Positions 15,613 to 25,293 of a stretch of 48,539 nucleotides of DNA are shown in pieces. The first letter of the stretch is position 1, and each line of letters begins with the position of its first letter. Under the pieces are notes generated by a model. That model searched no databases. It saw nothing but the letters and a program-made list of their open reading frames with translations, and had not been told where the DNA came from. The stretch spans positions 156,255 through 204,793 of the forward strand of contig NZ_NZMB01000018.1 of assembly GCF_002694385.1 (NCBI RefSeq). The letters run 5' to 3'. The stretch is from Sneathiella sp. Its GTDB lineage: Bacteria; Pseudomonadota; Alphaproteobacteria; Sneathiellales; Sneathiellaceae. The position numbers and the translations under genes were made by a program.

Positions 15613-17718
15613 TTAATGGGCCAGAGAGGCCAGCAACAGCAGTGCGATGATGTTGGTGATCTTGATCATCGGATTGACAGCGGGACCCGCTGTATCCTTG
15701 TAAGGATCGCCGACGGTATCGCCGGTGACCGCCGCCGCATGGGCATCCGTGCCCTTGCCGCCATGATGGCCATCCTCGATATACTTCTTGGCGTTATCCC
15801 AGGCACCGCCGCCCGCCGTCATGGAGACGGCAACGAACAGCCCCGTGATGATCACACCGAGCAGCATGGCCCCCACTGTCGCGAAGGCCGCCGATTTGTC
15901 GGCAATGAACATCATGACAAAGAACACCACGATGGGCGCCAGCAGCGGCAGGAGGGACGGAATGATCATCTCCTTGATCGCGGCCCGCGTCAGCATATCC
16001 ACCGCGCGGCCATAATCGGGCTTGCCCGTGCCTTCCATGATGCCGGGGATTTCCTTGAACTGGCGCCGCACTTCGCGCACGACGGAACCCGCCGCGCGAC
16101 CGACCGCCATCATGCCCATGGCCCCGAACAGATAGGGCAGCAGCCCGCCCAGGATCAGCCCGACCACGATGTACGGATTTTTCAGACTGAAATCGAGGGT
16201 CACGCCCTGGAAGAAGCTGAACTGATCCGCCGTTGCGTTGGCAATGAAGTAAGTCAGATCCTCCGTATACGCAGCGAACAGCACCAGCGCGCCGAGACCG
16301 GCGGAGCCGATGGCATAACCCTTGGTCACCGCCTTGGTGGTATTGCCAACGGCATCGAGCGCATCGGTGGTCTTGCGCACCTCATCGTCCATCTCCGCCA
16401 TTTCGGCGATACCGCCGGCGTTATCGGTGACGGGCCCGTAAGCGTCGAGTGCAACGATCATTCCGGCCAGCGCCAGCATGGTCGTCACCGCAATGGCAAT
16501 GCCGAACAGCGCCGCGAGGTTATAGGAAACGATGATCCCGGCCACGATGATGATCGCGGGAACTGCCGTTGCCTCCATCGACACGGCGAGGCCCTGGATC
16601 ACATTGGTGCCATGCCCGGTTTCGGACGCGGCCGCAATGCTGCGCACGGGGCGATATTCTGTCGAGGTATAATATTCGGTAATCCAGATCAAAAGCCCGG
16701 TCACCACCAACCCGACAATACCGCAGAAAAACAGGCTCCATCCCGTAAACTGAGTAGCGCCGATGTTATAGACAGTGTTCATCCCCACGGTGAACTGGGT
16801 AATCGGCCAGAGCGCAAGGGCGGACAGAACCGTCGTGACGATAAAGCCCTTGTAGAGCGCGCCCATGATATTGTTGCTCGCCCCCAGCTTGACAAAGAAG
16901 GTGCCGATGATGGAAGTGATAATGCACACCCCGCCAATCATCAGCGGATAGGCCATCATCGCCGCATCGCCCGTGAAATAGATGGACGCCAGAACCATGG
17001 TGGCCACAACCGTCACGGCATAGGTTTCGAACAAATCGGCGGCCATACCGGCGCAGTCGCCGACATTGTCCCCCACGTTGTCGGCAATCACAGCCGGGTT
17101 GCGGGGGTCATCTTCGGGGATACCCGCCTCGACCTTGCCAACCAGATCGGCGCCCACATCGGCGCCCTTGGTGAAGATGCCACCGCCCAGACGGGCGAAG
17201 ATGGAGATCAGCGATGCACCCAGGCTGAGAGCCACAAGACTGTCAACGATGCCGCGCCCCGTCACGCCGGAGGCCAGCAGATACCCATAGTAGCCCGCCA
17301 CCGCAAGCAGGGCGAGACCAACCACCAGAAGCCCGGTAACGGCGCCTGCCATGAAAGAAACACTAAGGCCTTCTTTCAGGCTTTTCGCCGCCGCCGCCGC
17401 CGTCCGCACATTGGCGCGCACCGACACATTCATCCCGATAAAGCCCGCCGCGCCAGAAAGAACGGCGCCAATGGCAAAGCCGATGGCCACATTCAGATCC
17501 ATGAGAAAGAAGAGAAGGACAAAAATCACGACCCCGACAAGACCGATGGTCAGATACTGCCGGTTCAGATAGGCAGATGCCCCTTCCTGAATGGCGGCGG
17601 CAATGTCCTGCATCTTCTGCGTGCCCGCATCATGCGAGATCACTGCGCGCGCCGCATAGGCACCATAGCCGAGCGCAATCAGCCCGCAAATGATCGGAAT
17701 CCAAATTACTACTGACAT
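15613..17718 (-). CDS. hppA: H+-translocating membrane pyrophosphatase, K+-independent type
   Basis: An inner-membrane pump of about 16 helices, 701 residues, that couples PPi hydrolysis to proton transport. The substrate motif [11 protein letters not shown] is residues 187-197 and a GDNVGD motif follows at 216-221. The discriminating motif GNTTKA is at 458-463: Lys462 instead of Ala marks the K+-independent class, as in Rhodospirillum rubrum. AGGGGG lies upstream of the ATG, and a TATAAT at 17775-17780 on the minus strand may be the -10. It is divergent from the soluble pyrophosphatase gene, so both PPi-consuming enzymes share one intergenic region. Confidence 0.97.
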   Translation of the reverse strand: MSVVIWIPIICGLIALGYGAYAARAVISHDAGTQKMQDIAAAIQEGASAYLNRQYLTIGLVGVVIFVLLFFLMDLNVAIGFAIGAVLSGAAGFIGMNVSVRANVRTAAAAAKSLKEGLSVSFMAGAVTGLLVVGLALLAVAGYYGYLLASGVTGRGIVDSLVALSLGASLISIFARLGGGIFTKGADVGADLVGKVEAGIPEDDPRNPAVIADNVGDNVGDCAGMAADLFETYAVTVVATMVLASIYFTGDAAMMAYPLMIGGVCIITSIIGTFFVKLGASNNIMGALYKGFIVTTVLSALALWPITQFTVGMNTVYNIGATQFTGWSLFFCGIVGLVVTGLLIWITEYYTSTEYRPVRSIAAASETGHGTNVIQGLAVSMEATAVPAIIIVAGIIVSYNLAALFGIAIAVTTMLALAGMIVALDAYGPVTDNAGGIAEMAEMDDEVRKTTDALDAVGNTTKAVTKGYAIGSAGLGALVLFAAYTEDLTYFIANATADQFSFFQGVTLDFSLKNPYIVVGLILGGLLPYLFGAMGMMAVGRAAGSVVREVRRQFKEIPGIMEGTGKPDYGRAVDMLTRAAIKEMIIPSLLPLLAPIVVFFVMMFIADKSAAFATVGAMLLGVIITGLFVAVSMTAGGGAWDNAKKYIEDGHHGGKGTDAHAAAVTGDTVGDPYKDTAGPAVNPMIKITNIIALLLLASLAH

Positions 17719-17985
17719 TATTCTAAAACCCCCTGATTGTTACGAACCCGCCATGACGCGCATGGCCCTTTTTTATTATAGGCCTTTGGGGCATCCCGGA
17801 CCGGTCTGTTCTTACCCCCTTAATATCGGTCGGAAAGCCGGATGCCGGATAAGCCCGCAGGCGGCAGAATATAGTATCCAACTAATTTAGTATATTATAT
17901 TTCAACATTTTTTTTCGATTAGCAGGTGCAAAAATTTGTGGAACATGGTATCGCAACGCCAGAATTTTCAGGAGACAACAAAGCA

Positions 17986-18510
17986 ATGGATGTTTCAAAA
18001 ATCCCGGCTGGCAAAAATGTCCCGTGGGACGTGAATGTGATCATCGAAATTCCGATTGGTGGCGTGCCCGTTAAATATGAAGTGGACAAGGATAGCGGCG
18101 CGATGTTCGTCGACCGTTTTCTGCATACGGCCATGTTCTATCCGTGCAACTACGGCTTCATTCCGCAGACCCTCGCCGATGACGGCGATCCGGTCGATGT
18201 ACTGGTTGCCGGGCCGATCCCGGTCATGCCGGGCGCCATCATTCGCGCCCGCCCGGTCGGCGTCCTGATCATGGAGGACGAAGCCGGTCAGGATGAAAAG
18301 ATTCTGAGCGTGCCCGTTGATGCGCTGCACCCCTACTATTCCAACATCAATAACTATACCGATCTGCGCGGCATTCTACTCGACCAGATTTCGCATTTCT
18401 TCGAACATTACAAAGATCTGGAAACCGACAAATGGGTCCGTATCAAGCGTTGGGGTGATGCCGAGGAAGCAGCGGAAATCATCCGCAAGTCTCTTATCAG
18501 CAAGGGCTGA
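17986..18510 (+). CDS. ppa: Inorganic pyrophosphatase, family I
   Basis: Soluble Mg-dependent enzyme that hydrolyses PPi to phosphate and drives biosynthetic reactions. It has 174 residues, almost the E. coli length, from ATG 17986 preceded by AGGAGA; a GTG at 17926 would add 20 unsupported residues. Catalytic aspartates D66, D68 and D71 lie in DGDPVDVLV; the KYEVDK motif (30-35) and YPCNYGFIP (52-60) are also present. Ends at a strong terminator. Confidence 0.97.
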   Translation: MDVSKIPAGKNVPWDVNVIIEIPIGGVPVKYEVDKDSGAMFVDRFLHTAMFYPCNYGFIPQTLADDGDPVDVLVAGPIPVMPGAIIRARPVGVLIMEDEAGQDEKILSVPVDALHPYYSNINNYTDLRGILLDQISHFFEHYKDLETDKWVRIKRWGDAEEAAEIIRKSLISKG

Positions 18511-18536
18511 CCACAACCGTCTGCCAGCACAAATTC

Positions 18537-18569
18537 GGCGGGCCTGTCCATGCGAAGGCCCGCCTTTTT
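18537..18569 (+). terminator. Terminator of ppa
   Basis: Perfect 8-bp arms GGCGGGCC/GGCCCGCC (18537-18544, 18557-18564), 12-base loop, five T. Confidence 0.92.
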
Positions 18570-18575
18570 CATGCC

Positions 18576-19772
18576 TTATTCCGCCGCCGCAATCTGCCGT
18601 CTGCCGCCGCGCATGTTAAGCAGTGCCATCAGGATCACCAGCGCGAACATCGGCAGGGCGAAGTAATTCACCATTTCCCAGCCAAAGCGCTCTTGCAGTT
18701 GACCGCTGAGCAGCGATGCCGTCGCCACCGTGCCGAAGACGAGAAAATCATTCATCCCCTGGACCTTGGCGGCTTCCGACGGGCGATAGGTGGTGGTCAC
18801 CAGCGTCGTACCGCCGATGAACATGAAATTCCAGGACACCCCGAGCAGGATCAGGGCAGTGTAGAAATTGACCAGTTCCAGTCCCAGAAGGGAAATGGCG
18901 ACACAGACAATTCCGAGCAGCGCGCCGGTAATGATGATGCGATATTCGCCAAAACGTGCGATCAGCGAACCGGTAAAGAAACTCGGCCCGAACATGGCCA
19001 CCACATGCCAGCTGATGACATTGAATGAATCGGACGCATCATGACCGCAGCCAACCATCGCAAGCGGCGTCGCCGTCATGATCAGGTTCATGGCGCCATA
19101 ACCGATCATGGCGCTGAGCGCGGCGATAATGAAGGTCGGCTGGCGGATAATCTCCAGCATCGGACGCTGCGGCTCGTCCGAGACAGCCGCCTTCATCTTC
19201 GGAATACGCACAAGGCTGATCAGCAAAATGGCGAGAAACCCGAGCAAGATCACCGAAAGATAGGTACCGAGATAAAGGAAGGGCACGAACAGCTCGCGGC
19301 TATGGCTCGCGATCTGCGGACCGAGAAACCCGGCGATCAGCCCGCCCGCCATCACATAGGAAACCGCTTTGGACCGATTGGCCTGTCCGGCGACATCAAC
19401 GGCCGCAAAACGGTAATAATTGCCGAATGCCGTGTACATACCGACAAACATGGCGCCAATCGTGAAAATCCAGAAATTGCCGACCCAAACCGCATAGCTA
19501 CAGATGGCGGCGCCGAAAATACCGAGCCCGGCACCAAAGATAAAGCCAGACTGCCGACCAACCCGCCGCATGAAAAGCGAGGCCGGAAGCGTGGCAAGGG
19601 CCGTCCCCGTCACCACCGCCGTCACCGGCAGCGTCGCCAGTGACTTGTCCGGCCCCAGCAGAATCAACGCCACCAGCGCCGCCGAGGAAATCATGATGGC
19701 CGTGGTGCTGTTGAGCAGCGCCTGGCAGCCGGACATCAAAAGAATGCTTATCTTGGTCCGGCGATCCATCAT
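18576..19772 (-). CDS. MFS transporter
   Basis: A 398-residue major facilitator with about 12 hydrophobic segments. The loop between helices 2 and 3 reads FMRRVGRQSGF (about 67-77), the G-x-x-x-D/R-x-G-R-R type signature of the superfamily, and a central charged loop separates the two halves (RIPKMKAAVSDEPQRP). Substrate is unknown. Two adjacent ATG codons (19772, 19769) follow AGGAAA. It is convergent with ppa and 47 bases downstream of the DUF4865 gene on the same strand, so they may form an operon under the palindromic promoter. Confidence 0.9.
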   Translation of the reverse strand: MMDRRTKISILLMSGCQALLNSTTAIMISSAALVALILLGPDKSLATLPVTAVVTGTALATLPASLFMRRVGRQSGFIFGAGLGIFGAAICSYAVWVGNFWIFTIGAMFVGMYTAFGNYYRFAAVDVAGQANRSKAVSYVMAGGLIAGFLGPQIASHSRELFVPFLYLGTYLSVILLGFLAILLISLVRIPKMKAAVSDEPQRPMLEIIRQPTFIIAALSAMIGYGAMNLIMTATPLAMVGCGHDASDSFNVISWHVVAMFGPSFFTGSLIARFGEYRIIITGALLGIVCVAISLLGLELVNFYTALILLGVSWNFMFIGGTTLVTTTYRPSEAAKVQGMNDFLVFGTVATASLLSGQLQERFGWEMVNYFALPMFALVILMALLNMRGGRRQIAAAE

Positions 19773-19819
19773 GCCGATATTTCCTGTTGTTACGGATTAA
19801 ATTGAGAAAACCAGCGCCC

Positions 19820-20380
19820 TCAAGCGGCCCCTTCAAGATGGCGATAGCTTTTCAGGACCGTATATTCATCAATGCAGTCGGCATTGACGGGGCTTGCCTG
19901 TGTCCGGCTGCCCCAGAGGCTGAAATGCCCGACTTCCCAGCGGTCGGGATCGAGCAGCACCATATGCGCATAAAGACCCGCCGCATTAAGTAACTTGTCG
20001 TGACGCGCCTTTTCCCGGTCCATCTGCGTACCCACCGACTGCCGGGCGGACACCTTGTCAATGGCGCTGCGCATATATCCCGGATCTTCCTTCAGGTTGC
20101 CATAGTCAAACGCCACAACCTGCCAGCTACGAACACGCGGGCGGCCAAATTTCTGCGAAACCCCATTGAACAGATTATCGAGCAGAAACTCCTGCGCATA
20201 CTGCGCATTTTCCCAGATATAAAAGGGGGCATAGACTTTTTCTTCAGAATCATACAGGTAGAATTTATGCCTTAGCCCCGGAAAGCCGTTAAACAACGGG
20301 CTGCGTATCGCCACATGCTTGCGGATCTGGGTTTCGTCGAATTCCTGCGGCAAGCGAACCGAATATTGCATCGCCAGCAT
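19820..20380 (-). CDS. DUF4865 family protein
   Basis: A 186-residue protein with the DUF4865 opening (MQYSVRLP, then RSPLFNGFPGLRHKFYLYD). The family is a dimeric alpha/beta-barrel-like group often placed beside LysR regulators, tautomerases or transporters; no reaction is known. GGGAG precedes the ATG. The promoter contains a perfect palindrome between -10 and -35. It lies upstream of the MFS gene on the same strand, which suggests uptake or efflux of a substrate that this protein handles; that link is inference. Confidence 0.88.
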   Translation of the reverse strand: MLAMQYSVRLPQEFDETQIRKHVAIRSPLFNGFPGLRHKFYLYDSEEKVYAPFYIWENAQYAQEFLLDNLFNGVSQKFGRPRVRSWQVVAFDYGNLKEDPGYMRSAIDKVSARQSVGTQMDREKARHDKLLNAAGLYAHMVLLDPDRWEVGHFSLWGSRTQASPVNADCIDEYTVLKSYRHLEGAA

Positions 20381-20393
20381 ATATGTCTCCCGT

Positions 20394-20423
20394 TATACAC
20401 GAAATTTTCGTGGAATATGTCAA
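20394..20423 (-). promoter_or_regulatory. Promoter of the DUF4865-MFS unit with embedded operator
   Basis: Minus strand: -35 TTGACA (20418-20423), 18 bases, -10 TGTATA (20394-20399). Inside the spacer is the perfect palindrome CACGAAATTTTCGTG (20398-20412, 7-bp arms and a single central base), a typical repressor site position. Confidence 0.65.
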
Positions 20424-20483
20424 GAATGTGACGAAAAAACAACCCACACATATGCATAGCTAATATGCAGATGGCGCCGCATC

Positions 20484-21494
20484 CTAAAAATGTCGCCACC
20501 CGGCGGTCGCCAATGGCAGTTCATGACCATCCGGTCCGCGTACCGTGACACCGCTGCCGCCCGTCATTTCCCCGACAATGGCCAGCGGCACCCCCGCCTT
20601 GCCGGAGATCGCAGCCAGCGCCTCCGCCTTGGCGCGCGGGAAAGTAAAGGCCAACTCATAATCATCCCCGCCGGTCAGCAATGCCGAGAACAGCCCTTCA
20701 TCCGCCGCAAGAGCTTCACGCGCCGCTTCGGAAAAGGGGACCGTCTGCCAGTCAATAATTGCGGCCAGGGAAGATTGATCTGCAATATGGCCGATATCGG
20801 CGATCAGCCCGTCAGAGATATCAAGACAGGCGTGGGCAAAACCGGTTATCTGTTGCCCCAGCGCAAGACGCGGCTTTGGTAAATGATAGCGGGCGATCAG
20901 ATAGTCGCGTGCCGCCGCCGAAAGGTCAGGAAGCTTTCCGCCCTGCAAGATCATCAGCCCCAGCGCCGCATCGCCGATACTGCCCGAAACCGCGATCAGA
21001 TCCCCCGCCTCCGCCCCGTTGCGGCGAAGCGCCCGACCACTATCCACCTCGCCAACAGCAGTGAGCGAAAGGCACAGCGGACCCGGCGTGCGCACCGTAT
21101 CACCGCCCAGCAGCCCGATATCAAATTCCGCCTGATCGGTGGCCAGACCGGCGACAAAGCCCTCTATCCAGCCGCGGGCGATTCCCTCCGGCCAAAAGGT
21201 CGCGAGCAGATAACCGACCGGAACCGCTCCCATCGCGGCAAGATCGGACAGGTTGACCCTGAGCAGCTTGCGAGCCACATCGGCGGGATCATCATTGCTC
21301 AGAAAATGCACCCCTTCGACCATGGCATCCTTGGTGAAGACAAGATCCCGGCCCGGACGGGGCGTCAGGACCGCCGCATCATCGCCAAGGCCAAGGGCGG
21401 CGGGAGTGGCAGCGGCAAGCGGTTTGAACAGCGTCTCGATCAGGGCGAATTCGCCCATATCCTCGCGGCCCGTATCGCCCGGTCCCGCCATCAT
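20484..21494 (-). CDS. thiL: Thiamine-monophosphate kinase
   Basis: ThiL phosphorylates thiamine monophosphate to thiamine diphosphate. It has 336 residues from ATG 21494, one base after the nusB stop; an inner start MGEFALIETLF (21458) is the more usual family N-terminus. GLGDDAAVL (about 35-43) binds Mg-ATP; other family blocks are VNLSDLAAMGA (about 80) and DISDGLIADIGHI. It is the last gene of the riboflavin-nusB-thiL operon, as in many alphaproteobacteria. Confidence 0.95.
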   Translation of the reverse strand: MMAGPGDTGREDMGEFALIETLFKPLAAATPAALGLGDDAAVLTPRPGRDLVFTKDAMVEGVHFLSNDDPADVARKLLRVNLSDLAAMGAVPVGYLLATFWPEGIARGWIEGFVAGLATDQAEFDIGLLGGDTVRTPGPLCLSLTAVGEVDSGRALRRNGAEAGDLIAVSGSIGDAALGLMILQGGKLPDLSAAARDYLIARYHLPKPRLALGQQITGFAHACLDISDGLIADIGHIADQSSLAAIIDWQTVPFSEAAREALAADEGLFSALLTGGDDYELAFTFPRAKAEALAAISGKAGVPLAIVGEMTGGSGVTVRGPDGHELPLATAGWRHF

Positions 21495-21495
21495 C

Positions 21496-21975
21496 TCACC
21501 CGAATTCGCCGGGGCGCAGCTCTTTCGCGATCTTGTCGAGAACCCCGTTGACCAGCGCCGGTTCCTTGCCCGTGAAGAAACTCCGGGCGATGCCGATATA
21601 TTCCTTGATCAGGACCTTCGCCGGACTGTCGATACGAGCGAGAAACTCATATGTCGCGGCGCGCAGCAGGCACAGCAGTACAACCTCCAGCCGGTCCGTC
21701 GTCCGATCCTTTTCCAGCCGGTCGGCAATCAGCGCGTCAATTTCCGCCTGCCGTTCCCGCGTATGTATGACGATATCGCGAAACAGCGGCTTATCACTGT
21801 CTTTGAACTGGTCGCCGTCCAACTCCGCCCCGACGCGATGCAGCAGGAATTCCTCCACCACCTCTTCGGCGGGACGCGGATCATGCTCAAGCTGATACAG
21901 CGCCTGCACTGCATTGAGCCGGGCCAGTGTGCGGCGGCTGTGCTTGTCGCCCCGTTTTTCGCTACGCGCATTCAT
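21496..21975 (-). CDS. nusB: Transcription antitermination factor NusB
   Basis: A 159-residue RNA-binding helical protein that acts with NusE (uS10) on rRNA boxA. Seen: [17 protein letters not shown] (about 14-30), a Dxx[15 protein letters not shown] block, and [13 protein letters not shown] at the end. Its ATG overlaps the ribH stop in ATGA, so the two are coupled. Confidence 0.96.
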   Translation of the reverse strand: MNARSEKRGDKHSRRTLARLNAVQALYQLEHDPRPAEEVVEEFLLHRVGAELDGDQFKDSDKPLFRDIVIHTRERQAEIDALIADRLEKDRTTDRLEVVLLCLLRAATYEFLARIDSPAKVLIKEYIGIARSFFTGKEPALVNGVLDKIAKELRPGEFG

Positions 21976-22436
21976 CGCGGGTACATTCCGAATTTTGCTT
22001 TGAGTCTCAGCATCTGAAGCGCCGCCACCGCCGCCCCGCCGCCCTTGTTCTTCTCACCCTTGCGGGCCCGCGCCCAGGCTTGCGCCTCATTCTCGCAGGT
22101 GATGATCCCGTTTCCAAGAGCAACGCAATAATCGGTGGAAATATCCATCAGCGCACGGGCGCTTTCCTCCGACACCGTATCGTAATGGGAGGTTTCGCCG
22201 CGGATCACGCAGCCGAGCGCGACATAGGCATCATACCGCCGCCGTCCGCCCGTAAACTCCATCGATTTGATGGCGAAGCGAATGGCCGCCGGAATTTCGA
22301 GACAACCCGGCACCTGTATCACATCGTAACTGGCCCCGGCAGCGTCCAGCGCCTCTTTCGCTCCGTCCAGCAACGCATCGGAAATATCGCGGTAGAAATC
22401 CGCCTCAACGACCAGCACATGGATATCGCTGTTCAT
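21972..22436 (-). CDS. ribH: 6,7-dimethyl-8-ribityllumazine synthase
   Basis: Lumazine synthase, 154 residues, which condenses 5-amino-6-ribitylaminouracil with dihydroxybutanone phosphate. Seen: [14 protein letters not shown] (about 42-55), [14 protein letters not shown] (73-86) with the catalytic histidine, and an [14 protein letters not shown] block. It forms capsid-like assemblies in other bacteria. Fourth of the riboflavin genes, three bases after ribBA. Confidence 0.97.
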   Translation of the reverse strand: MNSDIHVLVVEADFYRDISDALLDGAKEALDAAGASYDVIQVPGCLEIPAAIRFAIKSMEFTGGRRRYDAYVALGCVIRGETSHYDTVSEESARALMDISTDYCVALGNGIITCENEAQAWARARKGEKNKGGGAAVAALQMLRLKAKFGMYPR

Positions 22437-22439
22437 GGA

Positions 22440-23552
22440 TCAACCCTTTTTGGTGATGGCCCGGGTTTCGGCAATGGTCAGGCCATAGCCGTCCAGCCCC
22501 ACCACGGTGCGTTTGTTATTGGAAAGCAGGATCATATTGCGGACCCCGAGATCCAGAAGAATCTGCGCGCCGATGCCATAGTCGCGCAGCTCCTGCGGTT
22601 CTTTCAGCGGCTTGCCGAGCTTGCGGCGCACCCGATCGGACATGGCCATCGGACGCGGCTCACGTATGAGGACAACGACACCCTGACCCGCTTCATCAAT
22701 CTGCGCCATGGCGTCATGCAGGATATCGGGGCTTTCATCGACCTCGCCCAGCACATCGCCGAGCAGATTGAGCGCATGCATCCGCACCATCACCGGCTCC
22801 TCACCGGAAACATTGCCCTTCACCAGCGCCACATGCTCCGCATATTCGGGCTTGTTGGAGAAGACAATCATCCGCCAATCGCCGCCATATTTACTGCTGA
22901 TATCCGCTTCCACCTCGCGCGTAATCAGGCTGTCATGACGGCGGCGATAAGCGATCAGATCGGCGATCGTGCCGACTTTGAGGCCATGGAACTGGGCGAA
23001 CTTCACCAGATCGGGCAGCCGGGCCATGGTGCCGTCGTCATTCATGATCTCGCAGATCACCCCCGCCGGGTTAAGGCCGGCAAGGCGGGAGATATCAACC
23101 GCCGCCTCCGTATGGCCAGCGCGGCGCAGTACCCCGCCTTCGCGCGCCACAAGCGGAAACACATGCCCCGGCGAGACAATATCGACGGCGCCCTTGGTCG
23201 GATCAACCGCGACGGCAATCGTATGGGCGCGATCCGCCGCCGAAATGCCGGTGGTGACGCCTTCCCTCGCCTCGATCGAGACCGTGAAGTTGGTGGTCAG
23301 GCGGGACGCGTTATCCTGCGCCATCAAGGGCAGACCCAGGGTATTGACCCGCGCCTCCGTCATGGACAGGCAGATCAACCCGCGGCCATGCTTGGCCATG
23401 AAGTTGATGGCATCCGGCGTTGCGAACTGGGCCGGAATGACAAGATCGCCCTCATTCTCGCGGTCTTCCGCATCGACCAGCACGAACATCTTGCCGTTAC
23501 GGGCGTCTTCAATAATTTCCTCTGCCGAGGCGAGGTATTCCTTATAGCTCAT
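22440..23552 (-). CDS. ribBA: DHBP synthase with degenerate GTP cyclohydrolase II domain (RibBA/RibBX-like)
   Basis: A 370-residue two-domain protein. The N-terminal RibB domain is intact: VDAEDRENEGDLVIPAQ (about 26-42) with the acidic metal site, then GHVFPLVAREGG and GHTEAAVDISRL. It makes 3,4-dihydroxy-2-butanone 4-phosphate. The C-terminal domain, from about residue 205, has the GTP cyclohydrolase II fold (SSKYGGDW, GIGAQILLDLGVRNMILL) but lacks all three zinc cysteines and the catalytic QEGRGIG motif: the region expected to read CLTGDVFGSLRCDC reads LNLLGDVLGEVDES. This half is probably not catalytic, so RibA activity must come from another gene. The ATGA overlap with ribE indicates coupling. 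Confidence 0.93.
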   Translation of the reverse strand: MSYKEYLASAEEIIEDARNGKMFVLVDAEDRENEGDLVIPAQFATPDAINFMAKHGRGLICLSMTEARVNTLGLPLMAQDNASRLTTNFTVSIEAREGVTTGISAADRAHTIAVAVDPTKGAVDIVSPGHVFPLVAREGGVLRRAGHTEAAVDISRLAGLNPAGVICEIMNDDGTMARLPDLVKFAQFHGLKVGTIADLIAYRRRHDSLITREVEADISSKYGGDWRMIVFSNKPEYAEHVALVKGNVSGEEPVMVRMHALNLLGDVLGEVDESPDILHDAMAQIDEAGQGVVVLIREPRPMAMSDRVRRKLGKPLKEPQELRDYGIGAQILLDLGVRNMILLSNNKRTVVGLDGYGLTIAETRAITKKG

Positions 23553-24145
23553 TTTTTGTTATTTACCTCAGTCATGCGCGCGACGTAACGCGCCAGCACA
23601 TCTATTTCCATATTGACGCGGCGGCCGATGGTAAAACCGCCGAAAGTGGTATGATCCTGCGTATGGGGGATGATATTGACGGTGAAGTGATCGTCCGTCG
23701 CCTCGTTGACGGTTAAGGAAACCCCGTCCAGCGCGACTGAACCCTTGGCCGCGACAAACGGCGCATATTTCGGCGGCAGGGAGAAAACCAGCTTGGTGGA
23801 ATCGCCAATCTGCTCCTGCATCAGGAGATTGACCACGGTATCCACATGGCCGCTGACCATATGGCCGCCAAGCTCGTCACCAACCTTTAACGCCCGCTCC
23901 AGATTGACAGTCGTTCCGACGATCCAATCGCCGACATTGGTGCAGGACAGGGTTTCATCGGACGCTTCGACGGCGAACCAGCCCTCCCCTTTCTCAATTA
24001 CCGTAAGGCAAGGCCCCGAACAGGCAATAGAGGCGCCGATATCGACAGTCTCCAGATCATAAACAGTCTCGATCTCGATCCGGGTATCGCCTGCTTTTTC
24101 GATGGCGCGCACCCGCCCGACATCGGTGATAATGCCTGTAAACAT
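23549..24145 (-). CDS. ribE: Riboflavin synthase
   Basis: Riboflavin synthase alpha chain, 198 residues, two lumazine-binding repeats that dismutate two lumazine molecules to riboflavin. Both repeats begin with the family pattern: MFTGIITDVG at the start, and the second near residue 95 after GGHMVSGHVDTV. I use ATG 24145, the usual family start, rather than the TTG three codons upstream. It overlaps ribBA and follows ribD closely. Confidence 0.95.
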   Translation of the reverse strand: MFTGIITDVGRVRAIEKAGDTRIEIETVYDLETVDIGASIACSGPCLTVIEKGEGWFAVEASDETLSCTNVGDWIVGTTVNLERALKVGDELGGHMVSGHVDTVVNLLMQEQIGDSTKLVFSLPPKYAPFVAAKGSVALDGVSLTVNEATDDHFTVNIIPHTQDHTTFGGFTIGRRVNMEIDVLARYVARMTEVNNKK

Positions 24146-24150
24146 AATGC

Positions 24151-25266
24151 TCAATTCCGAAGAAAATAACTTTCCAACAAATCTCTTCCCAACCGGCGTT
24201 CCCCGATCAGGTCAAGTTCCGGCGCGTCGCTGATCCGTTCAAGCCCGATGGATTGCAGCGCCGGGATACCGTCACCGCCAATGATCGAACTTGCCCGAAA
24301 CCATTCCAGCCGATCCGCCAATCCCTCTTTTATCAAGCTTGCCTGAAGATGGGAACCTCCCTCGACAAGTATTCGCGTCATTCCCCGTTCGGCCAGAGCG
24401 GAAAGCGCCTCCGTCATTTCCGGCAAGCCCGAGGCATTGGCTGTCACTTCAATAATAGTGACGCCGATATCTTCCAGCGCCTTCAGGCGGTCACGGTCAT
24501 TGTCCGGCACTGTGATAATCCAGAGCGGCGTCTCTCCCGCACTCGCCACCAGCTTCGAGGTGAGTGGCAGTCTAAGTCGCGAATCCGCAACGATACGCAC
24601 CGGTGAATGCTGCGTGAGGCCATCAATACGACAGGTTAATTCGGGATTGTCCACAAGCACCGTATTCACCCCGACCATGATGGCATCATTCTGCGCCCGC
24701 AGGAGATGCCCGAAACGGCGCGCTGCCGGAGAGGTGATCCATTTGCTGTCGCCGCTGGCCGTTGCGATGCGTCCATCCAGGCTGGTTGCCATTTTCAGCG
24801 TGACCAGCGGCCGACCCTGCCGCCGTGTCATGATGAAACCAGCGTTCAGCTCCGCTGCCGCTTCCGCGCAGATACTTTCCGTAACCCGGACACCTGCCTT
24901 TTGCAGCATCTCGATGCCAAGGCCATTGACCCGTTCATCCGGATCACGCAACGCAATCACCACACGCGCCAGACCGGCCTTGATCAACGCCTCTGCGCAG
25001 GGGGGTGTTTTCCCGTGATGCGCACAGGGCTCCAGCGTGACATAGGCCGTGGCGCCACGTGCCTCCTCCCCCGCCCTTTGCAGGGCCACCGTCTCCGCAT
25101 GGGGACGGCCGCCATCCTGTGTCCAGCCCCGGCCGATAACCTGACCAGCCTTGACAATAACGCAACCGACCGCCGGATTGGGCGCGACCCGGCCCAGCCC
25201 GCGCCCCGCCAGGCGAAGCGCATTTCGCATATGTCGTTCGTCACGTGATTTTTCTTCAGGATTCAT
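24151..25266 (-). CDS. ribD: Bifunctional riboflavin deaminase/reductase
   Basis: RibD, 371 residues, does the second and third steps of riboflavin synthesis. The N-terminal deaminase has the zinc motif HAE (about 56) and PCAHHGKTPPC (about 81-91); the reductase half starts near 150 (RPLVTLKMATSLDGRIA) and ends with ILVEGGSHLQASLIKEGLADR. First riboflavin gene, 27 bases after nrdR; there is no FMN riboswitch in that gap or upstream of nrdR. Confidence 0.97.
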   Translation of the reverse strand: MNPEEKSRDERHMRNALRLAGRGLGRVAPNPAVGCVIVKAGQVIGRGWTQDGGRPHAETVALQRAGEEARGATAYVTLEPCAHHGKTPPCAEALIKAGLARVVIALRDPDERVNGLGIEMLQKAGVRVTESICAEAAAELNAGFIMTRRQGRPLVTLKMATSLDGRIATASGDSKWITSPAARRFGHLLRAQNDAIMVGVNTVLVDNPELTCRIDGLTQHSPVRIVADSRLRLPLTSKLVASAGETPLWIITVPDNDRDRLKALEDIGVTIIEVTANASGLPEMTEALSALAERGMTRILVEGGSHLQASLIKEGLADRLEWFRASSIIGGDGIPALQSIGLERISDAPELDLIGERRLGRDLLESYFLRN

Positions 25267-25293
25267 AATGATTCAGGCTTTCAGACGCCGCGT

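Noticed and set aside
15616-17715. Full-length plus-strand open frame opposite hppA (and similar ones opposite the SLC13 and rib genes)
   Set aside because: His/Arg/Gln/Asp-rich translation typical of the antisense of a GC-rich membrane-protein gene; no ribosome binding site.
17750-17774. Plus-strand terminator GCCATG/CATGGC before hppA
   Set aside because: Six-bp stem with a T-run but no plus-strand gene upstream; kept only as a note beside the hairpin at 10121.
25256-25293. FMN riboswitch upstream of ribD
   Set aside because: The gap to nrdR is only 27 bases and lacks any RFN element sequence.
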